Notes under the pieces: generated by a model | The model's input: the letters and a program-made list of their open reading frames with translations, nothing else | Database searches by the model: none | Told to the model about the DNA's origin: nothing | Position numbers and translations under genes: made by a program | Shown: one piece after another, positions 45,311 to 55,482 of the stretch | Position numbering within the stretch: position 1 is the first letter of the stretch | Layout: the number at the start of each line of letters is the position of its first letter | From: Actinernus sp. WN-2022 | Taxonomy: Eukaryota; Cnidaria; Anthozoa; Actiniaria; Actinernidae | Assembly: GCA_030867875.1 (NCBI GenBank) | Contig: JAOWCC010000019.1 | Coordinates: 77,776,861 to 77,840,860 of the forward strand | DNA: 64,000 bases | Reading direction: 5' to 3'

Positions 45311-48300
45311 TTAATCATGCTGCACACGGTCCAGCGCGATGAGGAATCTTGTACTGTCATTAGTATCATGCCACCCAATTGGTCCAATTTCACAGTCTGC
45401 ACATATCAAGTACTTAATTGTGTCCACTGTCTTTGAGAAGCCAACATTTTCAAATGCAAACATATCCCTCACAAGCCAGTGTTTGTGAAGGGTGTCACCT
45501 TCAGGGTTGTCCATACAAAATTTCGATTTTTGCTGCATGCTTGGCAGGAAAAACTAGAAAACAGATGAAAACAGTGTTAGGGCTAAGATTATTTGCCTTC
45601 ATTACTTTCATGTCCTATGTACAGTGTATGTTAATTTATAGTATTAAAAGAAGCTAAAACGGTTTGAACGGTCTGGCTATAATTATTGTAAAATAATATA
45701 ATAATGGATTAATCAGTGGCTGTATCCATCTTCATCCACTGATGGGCCTACGTTTTAACGTCTTTATCCAAGAAGAAGTGAAGGTCTAACCATTTGCTGC
45801 TTGTGAACGAAATTGTTTCACAAAGGCAGCACCTTCTACTCAGTTATTTTAAGACCCCGAGTTTTGGTCTGGCCGGGGTTTGAACCCACAACAGACCAGA
45901 TCTTATATAACCATTGAGTCAACTGGGAGGTGGTTAAATTATAAGAGGGCCAGTATAATTTATATCCAGGTGGTTCATAACTGGGGCTCATATAAACCAG
46001 GTTGACATGTTCCAAAATATATTACCATTGTTTGCATCTAAGCATGAACACACAAGACGAAAACATGTTCTAATTGGGTATCAAACATAACTTGATTCGT
46101 CATCAACCTTTCAAAGTTCAAAAGTCTTTCGCACTCAAAATACCAACTTAATCTCTTCGATAATTCTCCAATCTGCTCTACCACTTGATTTCTGAAGTCC
46201 CGAAATAAAGGCACGCCTGGTTCGAAGTTAGACTGTATTTGTATACTGTGTTTAACGCAAAATATCCTCACCTTCAAACTTCGAAAGTTTGATGACGAAT
46301 CAGGTTGTTTGATACGGTTAGAACATGTTTTCGCCTCACATGTTCATGCTTAGATGCAAATGATGGTAACAGAATTAAATTATTTATCACTTTTTGACAG
46401 TAGCCTTTTGTCCAGTTTTCAAACTTCCTGTGCCAGGTGAAGAAAAGTACTGGCTTCTCAAGTCGCAGGTTACCTAATTTTTTTTTTTGCAGTTTCCAAT
46501 ACTATTAGAGATTGCCTGTTTATGAAAAGTTTTTCACTTTACTTGTATTGAAGCATGCAACATGATAATAAACCTTTTTCCCAGTCAATTTAAAAAGGGA
46601 GAAGGGTGCTTATAGCCTGAGGGGGCTTATAAGGGGTTGGGTTTTATGTTACTGGACTATGTATGGACCTACAATGTATATATAACTTGGGGGGGATTAT
46701 GTGATTTAGGATGATTTTACAGTATTTGCCTGTTGGCCCATTCTCATCGTCACAGGTCACACTGGACACAAATTACCGTAAAACGGCCTAAATTGAAAAC
46801 TTATAAAAGCACAGAAACCCAGAGGAATGCATTTTGGTAGGTGTGTAGGATTGTAAACAAAATATAACCTGATAAGGTCAGCTAATGTATCCATCATTAC
46901 ATTGCAAAAACGTCATTTATCCATTTCTACAAGATTTCTTGTAATTTTTAATGGATTCTAAAAACGTTTTATTATATCTTAAAAATCTCTTGTTCATGAG
47001 AATGAAGGAATCAAAAACCTGTTCTCGATTGGTTGAAGTAAACAAAAGTTATTCAATTTTAAATTTTGGGAATTTTCCCACCAAACTTTGACAAAAAATA
47101 CTTACCAAAACCATTAAATTTTATGACGTCATAAATATATTTGGATGCCCTCAGAAAATAGCCAGTTCAGAATTTTGGGAATTTTATCAACAAAATGCAT
47201 TTCCCAAACACCCGGAAGTCATAACTTTTTCATTAGTGATGTTTTTATAGTTAGCAGTCTGATTTATGCTTGAAGCCTGACGTCATCATAGAAATTGTGA
47301 ATCATCCATAACTTTAGGTATATTTAAATGTATTGTAGCAATTTGGATTTTTTGCTAATGAATATATTTTATGAAAGCATTTTTGATCTCAATGTTTAAA
47401 ACATGTTTTAAAGGTAAAATTTGACCAAAAAGAAGGCACCATTATGATGTCACAGCAATGTCAGAATACATAAATAATAATAACTTATTATTATTGTCCC
47501 CAAAAATGTAGTTTTACTCTAGATCTGTGGCCAATCTGCCACAATTTCTTCAAGTAAAGAAATGGTGTTAATTTTATTTATTGTGCACACTCAACCTCTG
47601 CCTTTTTACGGTCATTTGTGCCTGGCACGGGTTATCTCAGTGCTTGGGCTCCCTGTGGTTCTGTTCAAGGAATTAAACTAGTGTTGGTGAAAAAAAAACA
47701 ATATGCTAAAAAAACAGCAAGGAACACCACAGGTACCCCAGACTCATTATGCGTAAAACGGTTACTTCCCGGAAATTTGAAATTACAGTAAATGTATGGA
47801 GTTTTAGTTCGAATGGCCGTTTGCTCTAAAATAAAATTCAGTAAATCGTCAAACTAGTCTTACCTGTCTCTTGTGTGTTCCTTTCAGTTTCTGTGAAGTT
47901 TCAAGCCATTCCGTTCAATATTGAGTGAGTTACAGGAATTTTTCTTCCCTTAGTATAATTATTGGGCCCAATAAGGGAAGAAAAATTCCTGTAACTCACT
48001 CAATATTGAACGGAATGGCTTGAAACTTCACAGAAACTGAAAGGAACACACAAGAGACAGGTAAGACTAGTTTGACGATTTACTGAATTTTATTTTAGAG
48101 CAAACGGCCATTCGAACTAAAACTCCATACATTTACTGTAATTTCAAATTTCCGGGAAATAACCGTTTTACGCATAATGAGCCTGGGGTACCTGTGGGAA
48201 CACAAGACAACACCCTGTAAGGGACTTTTCATCGGGTGTAGTTGGTTTGAGGGTGGGTCATTAGAAAAAAAGAGATATTGCAGGGGGCCTACTCTAAAGA

Positions 48301-49138
48301 AAGTACTGTCAGTCAAACCTGTATATAACGGCCCTGTATAAAGCGGTCACCCTGTATATAGCGGTCACCAAACAACTTCCCGAAAATCGCTCCTTAAATA
48401 TGAAGTTGTTTGGTGATATATTTACTGTAAACTTGACCTGTGTTAAGCAGTCACCTCTATATAGCAGATGCGGTCACCCTTTAGACATCCCCCGTATGGA
48501 CAATTGTATTATTTTTTACCTGTATAAAATGGTCACCAAATTTGATTACAATGTCGGCTTTCGCTCAAACCATTAGCGAATCGTGTCAAGCTTCATGCAA
48601 CAGCTCATTAAATTGTAGCTACTAATCCGCAATTAAGCTGATAAGACTACTATTTTTGTACCCTGTGTATTATACTTGTCATGGAGAGGCGGACCATGCA
48701 AAACCTTTGTCCAAGCAAAGTACAAAATCCCATCAGCTCCCCTCCTGATAAAAAATGAACAGTCCCTAAGTTCCATTGATTTGTATTCGATATTTTACGT
48801 TGAAAATGGAAAACTGAAGAATCAGATAGAAATCCTAATAGAAATTGCCTTTTACAGAGCTTGGGCTACCTGTGGATCAAGTTGGACGACTCGCTCGACA
48901 GTTTTATATACATACGTGTTTGACGTGCCTTACTGGGAGCCCCTCACTGTCCTGGGAATCTTACCTCCGTTTCAGTATATTCTGCAGTGTTGGGTCGAAG
49001 GACTTTGGACTGGCACATCTTGCACACGACCCACTTTCTGTTTTTGCCTTTCTCGATCAAATCGTCAGACTTCTGCACAACGTCGTCATTTTTTGAGGCT
49101 GGTTTCGTCTCAGCACTTGGGCTACTCGTATCAGCCAT
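45311..49138 (-). CDS. RABIF: RABIF/MSS4, Rab-interacting zinc-binding protein (two exons)
   Basis: Exon 1 runs 49138 down to 48965 (58 codons, ending ETE before a GTAAGA donor). Exon 2 runs 45553 down to 45311 (80 codons plus TAA) after a TTCTAG acceptor; the phase is 0 at the junction. The joined protein is 138 aa (human about 123). Two zinc-binding CxxC pairs are present: CKMC at 39-42 and CADC at 109-112. The Rab-contact region HWLVRDMFAFENVGF and the signature CEIGPIGWH are conserved, as is FFLPSM at the exon 2 start. MSS4 is a cytosolic factor that binds nucleotide-free exocytic Rabs (Rab8/10 class), acting as a slow exchange factor or chaperone. The first 30 or so residues are an Asp/Lys/Ser-rich extension. 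The 3.4 kb intron holds a SINE, two inverted-repeat elements and a 477-bp palindrome. The gene is head to head with the ABHD gene at 50215. Confidence 0.93.
45664..45935 (-). mobile_element. tRNA-derived SINE, family S1 copy 2
   Basis: Reverse complement of the S1 body at 25452: B box GGGTTCAAACCCC (45876-45888, inverted), then GGTCTTAAAATAACTGAGTA and AAGGTGCTGCCTTTGTGAAA. It lies in the RABIF intron in the gene's own orientation. Confidence 0.85.
46031..46360. mobile_element. MITE with TTTGCATCTAAGCATGAACA ends
   Basis: About 330 bp. Left TTTGCATCTAAGCATGAACA and GACGAAAACATGTTCTAA are mirrored by TTAGAACATGTTTTCG and CATGTTCATGCTTAGATGCA. Arms about 75 bp. In the RABIF intron. Confidence 0.85.
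46756..47635. mobile_element. DNA element with CACAAATTACCGTAAAA ends
   Basis: Left GGTCACACTGGACACAAATT then ACCGTAAAACG; right CTTTTTACGGTCATTTGTGC. About 880 bp, AT-rich, no ORF. In the RABIF intron next to the palindrome. Confidence 0.6.
47724..48200. repeat. Near-perfect 477-bp palindrome in the RABIF intron
   Basis: Left arm: CCACAGGTACCCCAGACTCA, CAGTAAATGTATGGAGTTTT, GTTCCTTTCAGTTTCTGTGA, CTTCCCTT. The right arm is its exact inverse apart from a handful of changes, around a loop TAGTATAATTATTGGGCCCA. Arms are about 225 bp. No ORF uses it. Confidence 0.95.
48308..48545. repeat. Dispersed repeat with CTGTATATAGCGGTCACC words
   Basis: AACCTGTATATAACGGCCCT, CTGTATATAGCGGTCACC and CTCTATATAGCAGATGCGGT repeat a common word, with an inverted pair CACCAAACAACTTC and GAAGTTGTTTGGTG around 48366-48416. 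It has the look of the end of a DNA transposon. In the RABIF intron. Confidence 0.5.
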
Positions 49139-49329
49139 TTTATGGTCGGATGTGGGCAGAATACTATCGTCTTTCCTATCAATTTCTACGATTATTCGAG
49201 AGACAGGCGTTCTATTTGTGCCGCGCTATATTCGAACGAGGGAAGAATGGGGCGAGGGCAAAAAAGAAGTAGGGGCCTGAGGGAGGTGAAGGGAAAAAGA
49301 AGTGGGGGAGGGGGAGGGAAGTGAAGGTA

Positions 49330-49458
49330 GGACCCGGCTAAATCACAGATCGAATTGGATTTTTGTGGAGCATGGAGGAAAACCGGCGAACCCGGAGAAA
49401 AACCCTCGGCGCGCCGGGTCCGGGAATCGAACCAACCACTGCGCCACCGGCCCCGACT
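49330..49458 (-). mobile_element. SINE-like copy, family S2, inverted
   Basis: Reverse complement reads a B-box-like GGTTCGATTCCC (49422-49433) followed by GAGGGTTTTTCTCCGGGTTC and GCCGGTTTTCCTCCATG. Same central domain as 26200-26550. It lies between the RABIF and ABHD starts. Confidence 0.65.
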
Positions 49459-50103
49459 CCCCAAAAGCGGAAGAGAAGAATCGAGAAGAGGATCGAGAAT
49501 GAATGGATTATTAAATAGATAGATTACGAGAATTTGTATTCCACCGATCACCTCCCCTCCCCAACTGCGTAGTTTATAATCATATTGAAAAATGAATAAT
49601 AAGTAATTATAAATAAGTTATAAAATAATACAGATGTAAAATAGCTTAACAATTTTTACGAAAATATAAAATGCTATGGGTTACATAAGTCATCAAGAGA
49701 TTGAGACCACTGTACCTGCTAAAATACATATACAAGAAAGTGAATATTAAAACGATCCGTGCGCAGTATAAAGGACCTGCGTGTGTATGATTAAAATAAA
49801 CTATCAATCGATGCATTTCGAGGGATGTTGAATTTATTTAATGTTTTATAAAGGCTACAATCTCTGTACATTTTTTTAAAGAACTGTTAAAATTTTAGTA
49901 ATGCTGTTGGTTTTATATGATTTTGTTTTCCTTTTTGGAGATGTGCAAGATTTGTATGGAAATTAAGTTAGCGTTATATTAAAAAAAATGCAAAATTATA
50001 AGCAGCCATCGGACTATATGAAAAAAAATATAGTTAAGAAAACAAAAGTATTTTAATAGTTGCATCATTGTATCAATCAACAGCGCGCTGAGTCATGTTA
50101 TAA

Positions 50104-50119
50104 GACGTCACAGCACGTG
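50104..50119. promoter_or_regulatory. CRE-like and E-box pair upstream of the ABHD start
   Basis: A palindromic GACGTC followed by A (CRE-like) at 50104-50110 is directly followed by CACGTG (E-box, in AGCACGTGAC) at 50114-50119, about 95 bp before the ABHD ATG. CACGTG flanked by GAC resembles bHLH-ZIP (MiT/TFE, USF) sites that often control lipid and lysosome genes. The position suits a core promoter. The motif match is seen; function is inferred. Confidence 0.4.
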
Positions 50120-50214
50120 ACGTGTTCGAACAGAGGTAAACATACAATAGCTAGAATATAGAATACAGTAGTACTCGAGCTTAGTAAGCCGGCCTATACA
50201 TCACGAATATCAGT

Positions 50215-53200
50215 ATGGCGTCCGCTAAGGGTGATGAGTTAATTCCCAGTGATCAGTTAAGGTAAATCTCGCCGACTTTCAGTATTTTATTGACTTGTTT
50301 TTCTGCTACCGAAGCTATTTTCCTGTAACTTTTCACTCCCATCTGATGCCAGTGTTTTCTTTTTTAAATGTCTAGTTCATCCGAACCTAGTTCACATTGG
50401 CTTTCTTGGTGCCCTACATCTGATAGACTTCTAGAAATTGCCGAAGGAAGGATTTTAAAACGTAAGTACAGTCGCAGTGAATGTTTTATTTTGCCGTAAG
50501 GCGTAAAATGTACACTGAATGTACAGGGATCCGATCAGAAACTCGATCGCATGCCATGACCTTGGATTTAATATTCGGCCTTCAAATATCAGAGATCGAG
50601 TATCTTGGCAAGCCTAATGCGTAGTTCTGAAACTACAATAGCCACAAATTCACTCCTGCAAATACTAAGTAGAATTTGCGCCTTTGTTATAATATTCCCG
50701 GTGTTATTTTGTTGTTATTGTATAATTATGTTCGAATCACATGAGAATCGAACATGCTCTTCAAGGTCAGGGTCACATTTTTTCTTGAGTTCTCAAAGCA
50801 TGCATATTTTCTTTTAACCTGCAGTTGTAGTTTGGAAGCAAACTTTACGTATTTACCAATATTAATTGTAAAATTATATAAACCAAAAAACACATTTGTC
50901 TGTCGCAGCAATTTATAGGTCGAGGGACTAATAATGTTTATGTATAACCTTGAATACATGGTGCCTCTACTGTGGAACCAATTACCTAAGCCCTTAAAGT
51001 GCCTATCACCCTTTTGCAATTTTGATAGCTTATGAACCTCTGAAAAGTTTTGAATACTTCTGTGAAGAAAGTTTTGGTTTAAAGTGAATATTTTATATTC
51101 TACGCTTGTTTGAAATCGTGTAAATGTGACCTTTCCTGACCCATGACCGCGTAAGTAAAAGCCTGGGTCGAAACCTGGGTAGACGTCATCTTGACGTCAT
51201 ATAATTAATTCGGCTTTGCTATCATTTGAATAAAGACTAAAATGACTTTTTTCTTTACTAACAACTCAAAAACTGTGTATATTTTCAATGCATCGTTGAT
51301 GTTGTGATAAAAAGGCGCCATGGAGAATAATGTATTAATGAGATGCTTTTAAAGCCTCTCAGTAAAAAATAACTTTTATCCCTCAATTTTATTATTAATA
51401 TTTAAGGTAAATTATACATATATTTTACGTATACTATGACTTATATTAGCATTAGCACTTATCGTAAAATAATTATCCTAGTATCACTTTAATAGTTGCT
51501 ACTTCTTTTTCTGCTCTTTTAAAATTATATTTACTTAGTTATATAATTAGTGATATTAGTTTAGTGTATTTATCAGGGCTATCTGAAAAGCAGCTCTGAT
51601 GTATTAAAATAATAAATATTATTATTATTTAATAGGAAACACAAGGAAGATAGAGCAGATATTTGATATTTTTGACTCATGTTGTCCCGAGGGCGGGATT
51701 TTTTGGGAGAATTTTTTTATGTCAAATCCCCACCCCTTGGGCTTAATTAATATTGATAGGTACATATTCAATGTATAGTGGATCAACCTCTATTGACTTA
51801 GTCCTACTCTATAACTTCTATATCAGAGCTACCAGTTAAACTTTCCATTTCTTTCACCAGATTTGAAAACTTATTATGAAAGAAGATTTGTCCACCTCAA
51901 CAAAGACCACAAGATTTGGACCCTCAACATCAACCCAACAGCTAATAAGATGCCTCTGGTAATGGTGCATGGATTTGGAGGTGGCGTTGGTCTCTGGGCT
52001 CTCAACCTGGATTTCCTTTCCAGAGATCGTCCAGTATATGCATTTGATCTTTTAGGTTTTGGTCGTAGTTCAAGGCCAGATTTTAGCAGTGAGGCAGATG
52101 TAGCTGAGCAGGAATTTGTTGATTCGATAGAAAACTGGAGGAAAGAATTAGGAATTGAGAAGTTTATTCTTCTAGGACATAGCCTTGGTGGGTTTCTGTC
52201 CAGTTCATATGCACTTCAGTATCCTGATCGAGTGAAGCACTTGATTCTTGTGGATCCTTGGGGATTCCCAGAAAAACCTGTGGATGAACTATCAATCCAA
52301 GTACCAGCCTGGATAAAAGTTCTTGCTGCAGTTTTAAGCCCATTTAATCCACTTGCTGGGCTAAGGGCAGCAGGTCCATTTGGTGAGTATAATAGCATAA
52401 ACATGTTTGTGTTCCACAATATTGAAAGAATGTTTTTACCATCATGTGACTACTGTAAACTGGGGCCATGCACTCAATTCAAGTCGACTCATTAATATTA
52501 GAGGCCGGGGCTGGTGCAAATGAAAAATGCCATGCTCAAATTCTGATGACCCCTCCCCCAATCTCCCTCTAGCTTTAACTATGGCCTCCCTAATTTCCTT
52601 CCCATTTTGCACCAGCCCTCCCCAGTCTAATTAATAACCAGTCTCTTAGCTTTGCACAATTTCTTTTGGAAAATGCTATTTACAGTTTTCTCCAGGAGTC
52701 GATCATGCAACCCCCTGAACCACCCCCTGGATCCACTGGCCTCTGAGAACCAATCACATTGCAGAATGAAAAAAGAAGTATTCCAACTTCAAGCAAGTTG
52801 AAATGCTATTGTATTGTACTCAACACAGATTTACTCAAACATTACGTATACATGTAGTAAATCAGACTGCTACTCAGAATGCTTTGTTTTTGTTGCTCTT
52901 CTCAAGGTTTCTGATGACCAAAAATGTCAGTTCAATTTATATATAGTGCAGATAGTATAACTATTAATATTAATAAACCAGCTAACTCAGAAACAGAAGA
53001 TGGACCAAATGTCAATAATCTAAGTTGGAGGTTCAGTGCCCAAGGCTGCGTAAAGCAGTGCTTGAGAACTTGCCAGATAACCCTGGCAACTAAACAGCCA
53101 GCACACTGGGTCACACAAAAGTGAAGAAAAGGGAGGAAGGGAATGAAGGAAAGCCACGAGCGATCACAGCAACTTGCAACCGACTAACAAAACTCCAAAC

Positions 53201-54621
53201 CACGAACAATAATAATTGAAGGGTTGTGTGCAAAAAGGGCGTAAGCGACTCTTGATCACATTCTAAATTCTCCCTTAGAAAACAAAGAAATTAAAGGAGA
53301 ATTTAGAATCTGATCAGGAAACACTTACTCCCTTTTTGCACACAGCTCCAGATGAGAACTAACCCAGGGCCACGCGAGCATGCCGCAATTAATAGTTGCT
53401 GGATAATTAACCATGCCCAAATTACATTTAGTCTCAACTAGTACGAAAGTCACCAGTGTGGAGTAAATGCAACACTTGGGTATGAGTGTTTTAATTTAAC
53501 CCCATCCCCCAGTGATTTTCGTATTTTTGTGTTTTGTTTTCCTCTTACTTATGGTTTGATCTGCTTTTAACAGGACCCTCTCTCGTTCAAAAGCTTCGCC
53601 CTGACTTCCAGAAAAAATACTCCAGTATGTTTGACGATGATACAATATTTAACTACATCTACCACTGTAATGCTCAGAAACCAAGGTAAGAACCATCAAC
53701 TTCTACCTCAGGCTACATGAATATACAAATGTACGATGTAACACACACATAGCTGCTGCTCTGGTTTTAACAACTGCAACAAAAATAGAAAATAACTCTA
53801 CTAATTAATGCACCGTCAACTGGAATAATTTACTTGCATGGCTATAATCATGTACTCACATTATGTCACTTTGTTGTGAGTTTTTTACTGTTTCATAAAA
53901 CACACATCCTCTCTGATCCACTAATTAAAATGAACAACATATTAGATATTAAACTAAGAAAAAGAAGTGATGCATTAATCATCATGGTGCAGCATACATG
54001 TACATGTATTTAAGCGCTCGCCTCTCACCACTATCACCTGGGTTCGACTCCCAGATGTGGCATCATATGCAAGTTGAGTTTGTTAATTCTCATCCATGCT
54101 CAGAGGGTCTTCAGGTTCTCAACAGCAAAAAAAATCAATGTGTGAGTCAAGTGTCGAGTGCAGAGAATAATTATATGAATGTTGTATAAGTAGTGTGTGG
54201 AGAATGCTCGGATCATTAGCAGGTTCTGCTAGAGGCATAATAAGCCTCAATACCCAAGGGTATTAAACAAAAGACTTGATTAGATTTTTGATTTGATCAT
54301 CATTGTTCTCCTAGTGGCGAGGCAGCCTTCAAGTACATGACCATTCCGTATGGTTGGGCAAAATTTCCAATGGTCAACAGAATTGGAAGCCTCCACAGGA
54401 AAATACCAATCTCGTTCATCGTTGGTGGTCGCTCATGGGTAGACAATAAGAATGCCTATGATATCAAGTACGAAAGGGCAGATTCATTTGTAGATATCCA
54501 GGTCATACGAGGTGCAGGCCATCACGTTTATGCTGATAAACCTTACCTATTTAATGAGACTGTTCAGAAGATATATGACATGATGGATAACTCGGAGGAG
54601 CCATGGGAAACCACTGTTTGA
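50215..54621 (+). CDS. ABHD4/ABHD5: ABHD4/ABHD5-family alpha/beta hydrolase (five coding exons)
   Basis: Coding exons are 50215-50261, 50376-50461, 51861-52382, 53574-53685 and 54315-54621. Phases match and they total 1074 nt, giving 357 aa (human ABHD4 342, ABHD5 349). The N-terminus carries the family's Trp-rich membrane/droplet segment (HWLSWCPTS, residues 23-31). The oxyanion-loop motif HGFGGG is at 81-86, the nucleophile elbow GHSLGG is at 150-155 with Ser152, and an HxxxxD motif (HHVYAD) is at 325-330 with the likely catalytic His325. ABHD4 is an (N-acyl)phospholipid lipase. ABHD5/CGI-58 is a lipid-droplet coactivator of ATGL whose vertebrate form has Asn in place of the serine. Here the elbow looks ABHD4-like, while the region [14 protein letters not shown] and [13 protein letters not shown] looks ABHD5-like, so this may represent the undivided ancestral type. 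The ATG is in CAGTATGG, about 100 bp after an E-box/CRE pair. Introns 2-4 carry a hairpin element, a small palindrome and a SINE. Confidence 0.94.
50998..51341 (+). mobile_element. Left half of a TTAA hairpin element (M1 family)
   Basis: TTAA at 50994-50997, then AGTGCCTATCACCCTTTTGC, TGACCTTTCCTGACCCATGA and AAGCCTGGGTCGAAACCTGG, as far as the element's centre (GGCGCCATGGAGAATAATG). The right arm is missing. In ABHD intron 2. Confidence 0.8.
52495..52655. repeat. Short G/C-run inverted element
   Basis: TTAATATTAGAGGCCGGGGCTGGTGCAAAT-type left end faces TTTGCACCAGCC and CCAGTCTAATTAA on the right. About 160 bp, in ABHD intron 3. Similar in style to 16815-17022. Confidence 0.5.
53221..53348. 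repeat. Hairpin MITE, family H2 copy 2
   Basis: GTTGTGTGCAAAAAGGGCGT and GATCACATTCTAAATTCTCC pair with GGAGAATTTAGAATCTGATC and CCTTTTTGCACACAGC. Same family as 20089-20216. In ABHD intron 3. Confidence 0.85.
53995..54300 (+). mobile_element. tRNA-derived SINE with S2-like body
   Basis: A tRNA-like head ends in B box GGGTTCGACTCCC (54040-54052). The body GTTGAGTTTGTTAATTCTCA, then GCTCAGAGGGTCTTCAGGTT, corresponds to the S2 domain. It ends in A-rich sequence before the last ABHD exon at 54315. In ABHD intron 4. Confidence 0.7.
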
Positions 54622-54794
54622 TTTTATTATCATAATGTAAATAATTTAGATAAATTATAATTATTAACCAATACGTAATTATTGCTTTACAAAAAATGTA
54701 ACGTAAGTGGTGTTCCCTGCTACATTGTATCAGAGCCTCCCTTTCTTTTGAATTTCTAAAGGGACCTGAAATAACCATAGATAAAAGCTGTTAA

Positions 54795-54900
54795 AATTCA
54801 GGACAGGGCAAAACCACAGATCAAATTGGAATTTAGCATGTTGGTTTTAGTGGAGGGAGGAAAACCAGAGAACCTTCGGTTCGAAAATCTGATAATCGCT
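54795..54900 (-). repeat. Decayed SINE-like remnant
   Basis: CACAGATCAAATTGGAATTT and GGAGGGAGGAAAACCAGAGA correspond to CACAGATCGAATTGGATTTT and CATGGAGGAAAACCGGCGAA in the copy at 49340-49395. Just after the ABHD stop. Confidence 0.5.
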
Positions 54901-55176
54901 TTACAGACTGGTGGGGGAAGCAATTACAAAAGTAAAGGGAGGAAAAGGATCAGGTTTTCTATAGCAGGAAGTAACACAGAAACATATAAAAGTATTGTTT
55001 GAAGTGTAAGTAATGCCAGCAAAACATTTCACAAATTGATAAAGGACTAGGCCCAAGTAAGTAAATTTAATCAAAATAATTCAAAAAATATATAAATTTT
55101 CCAAATGAAACCCACCCACATGAAAGATCACATTGAAAATAGTATGTTTACCGAGTTGGAAGGTGTTTGTGTTACT

Positions 55177-55182
55177 AATAAA
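55177..55182 (+). terminator. Candidate polyadenylation signal for ABHD
   Basis: First clear AATAAA found downstream of the ABHD stop, about 555 bp after it. Use is not shown by the sequence. Confidence 0.25.
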
Positions 55183-55329
55183 AACTAAACAGCAAGCTTT
55201 CAAAAATCACAAAAATAACAGAGCACAGTATGGTTTTGGGGAATGGCTGTCTTCCCAATCCACACTGAATTCTATTTATTTTTGATGTAATTGTTTTAGC
55301 TCCCCACCTCGTTAATATTGATCCAGATG

Positions 55330-55482
55330 GAAGGTGGAAGAACTTTTGTAGTTTCGACTTGCAAGATATGGAACAGCCTGATCTGAAGTCATTACTTGCC
55401 AGAAGGATTCTTTATCTTCTTTTGAGAACTTTTTATGGAAGGATATTTATAACAAACAGGTTTTAGATCATTTTCTTGTGTA
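55330..55482 (+). mobile_element. LINE RT C-terminal remnant
   Basis: GGRTFVVSTCKIWNSL in one frame and EVITCQKDSLSSFENFL plus DIYNKQVLDHFLV in another give the usual last block of a non-LTR RT (Arg-Thr-Phe, WNSL, then a SF-helix). A frameshift separates them. Shares nothing with the ABHD frame. Confidence 0.6.

Larger units (their letters stand above)
49139..50214. other. Head-to-head intergenic region between RABIF and ABHD
   Basis: About 1.08 kb separates the two start codons. From the RABIF side it holds a GA/G-rich stretch (49240-49325), a SINE-like copy (49330-49458), AT-rich unremarkable sequence (49500-50040), then the CRE/E-box cluster near the ABHD start. No coding exon is seen apart from possible 5' UTRs. 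Confidence 0.5.

Noticed and set aside
48676..49272. 198-codon plus-strand frame
   Set aside because: It is antisense to RABIF exon 1 and its flanks; the minus-strand reading has a clear family match and this one has none.
49192..49551. 119-codon minus-strand proline-rich frame
   Set aside because: It spans a SINE copy and GA-rich DNA between two genes and shows no domain.
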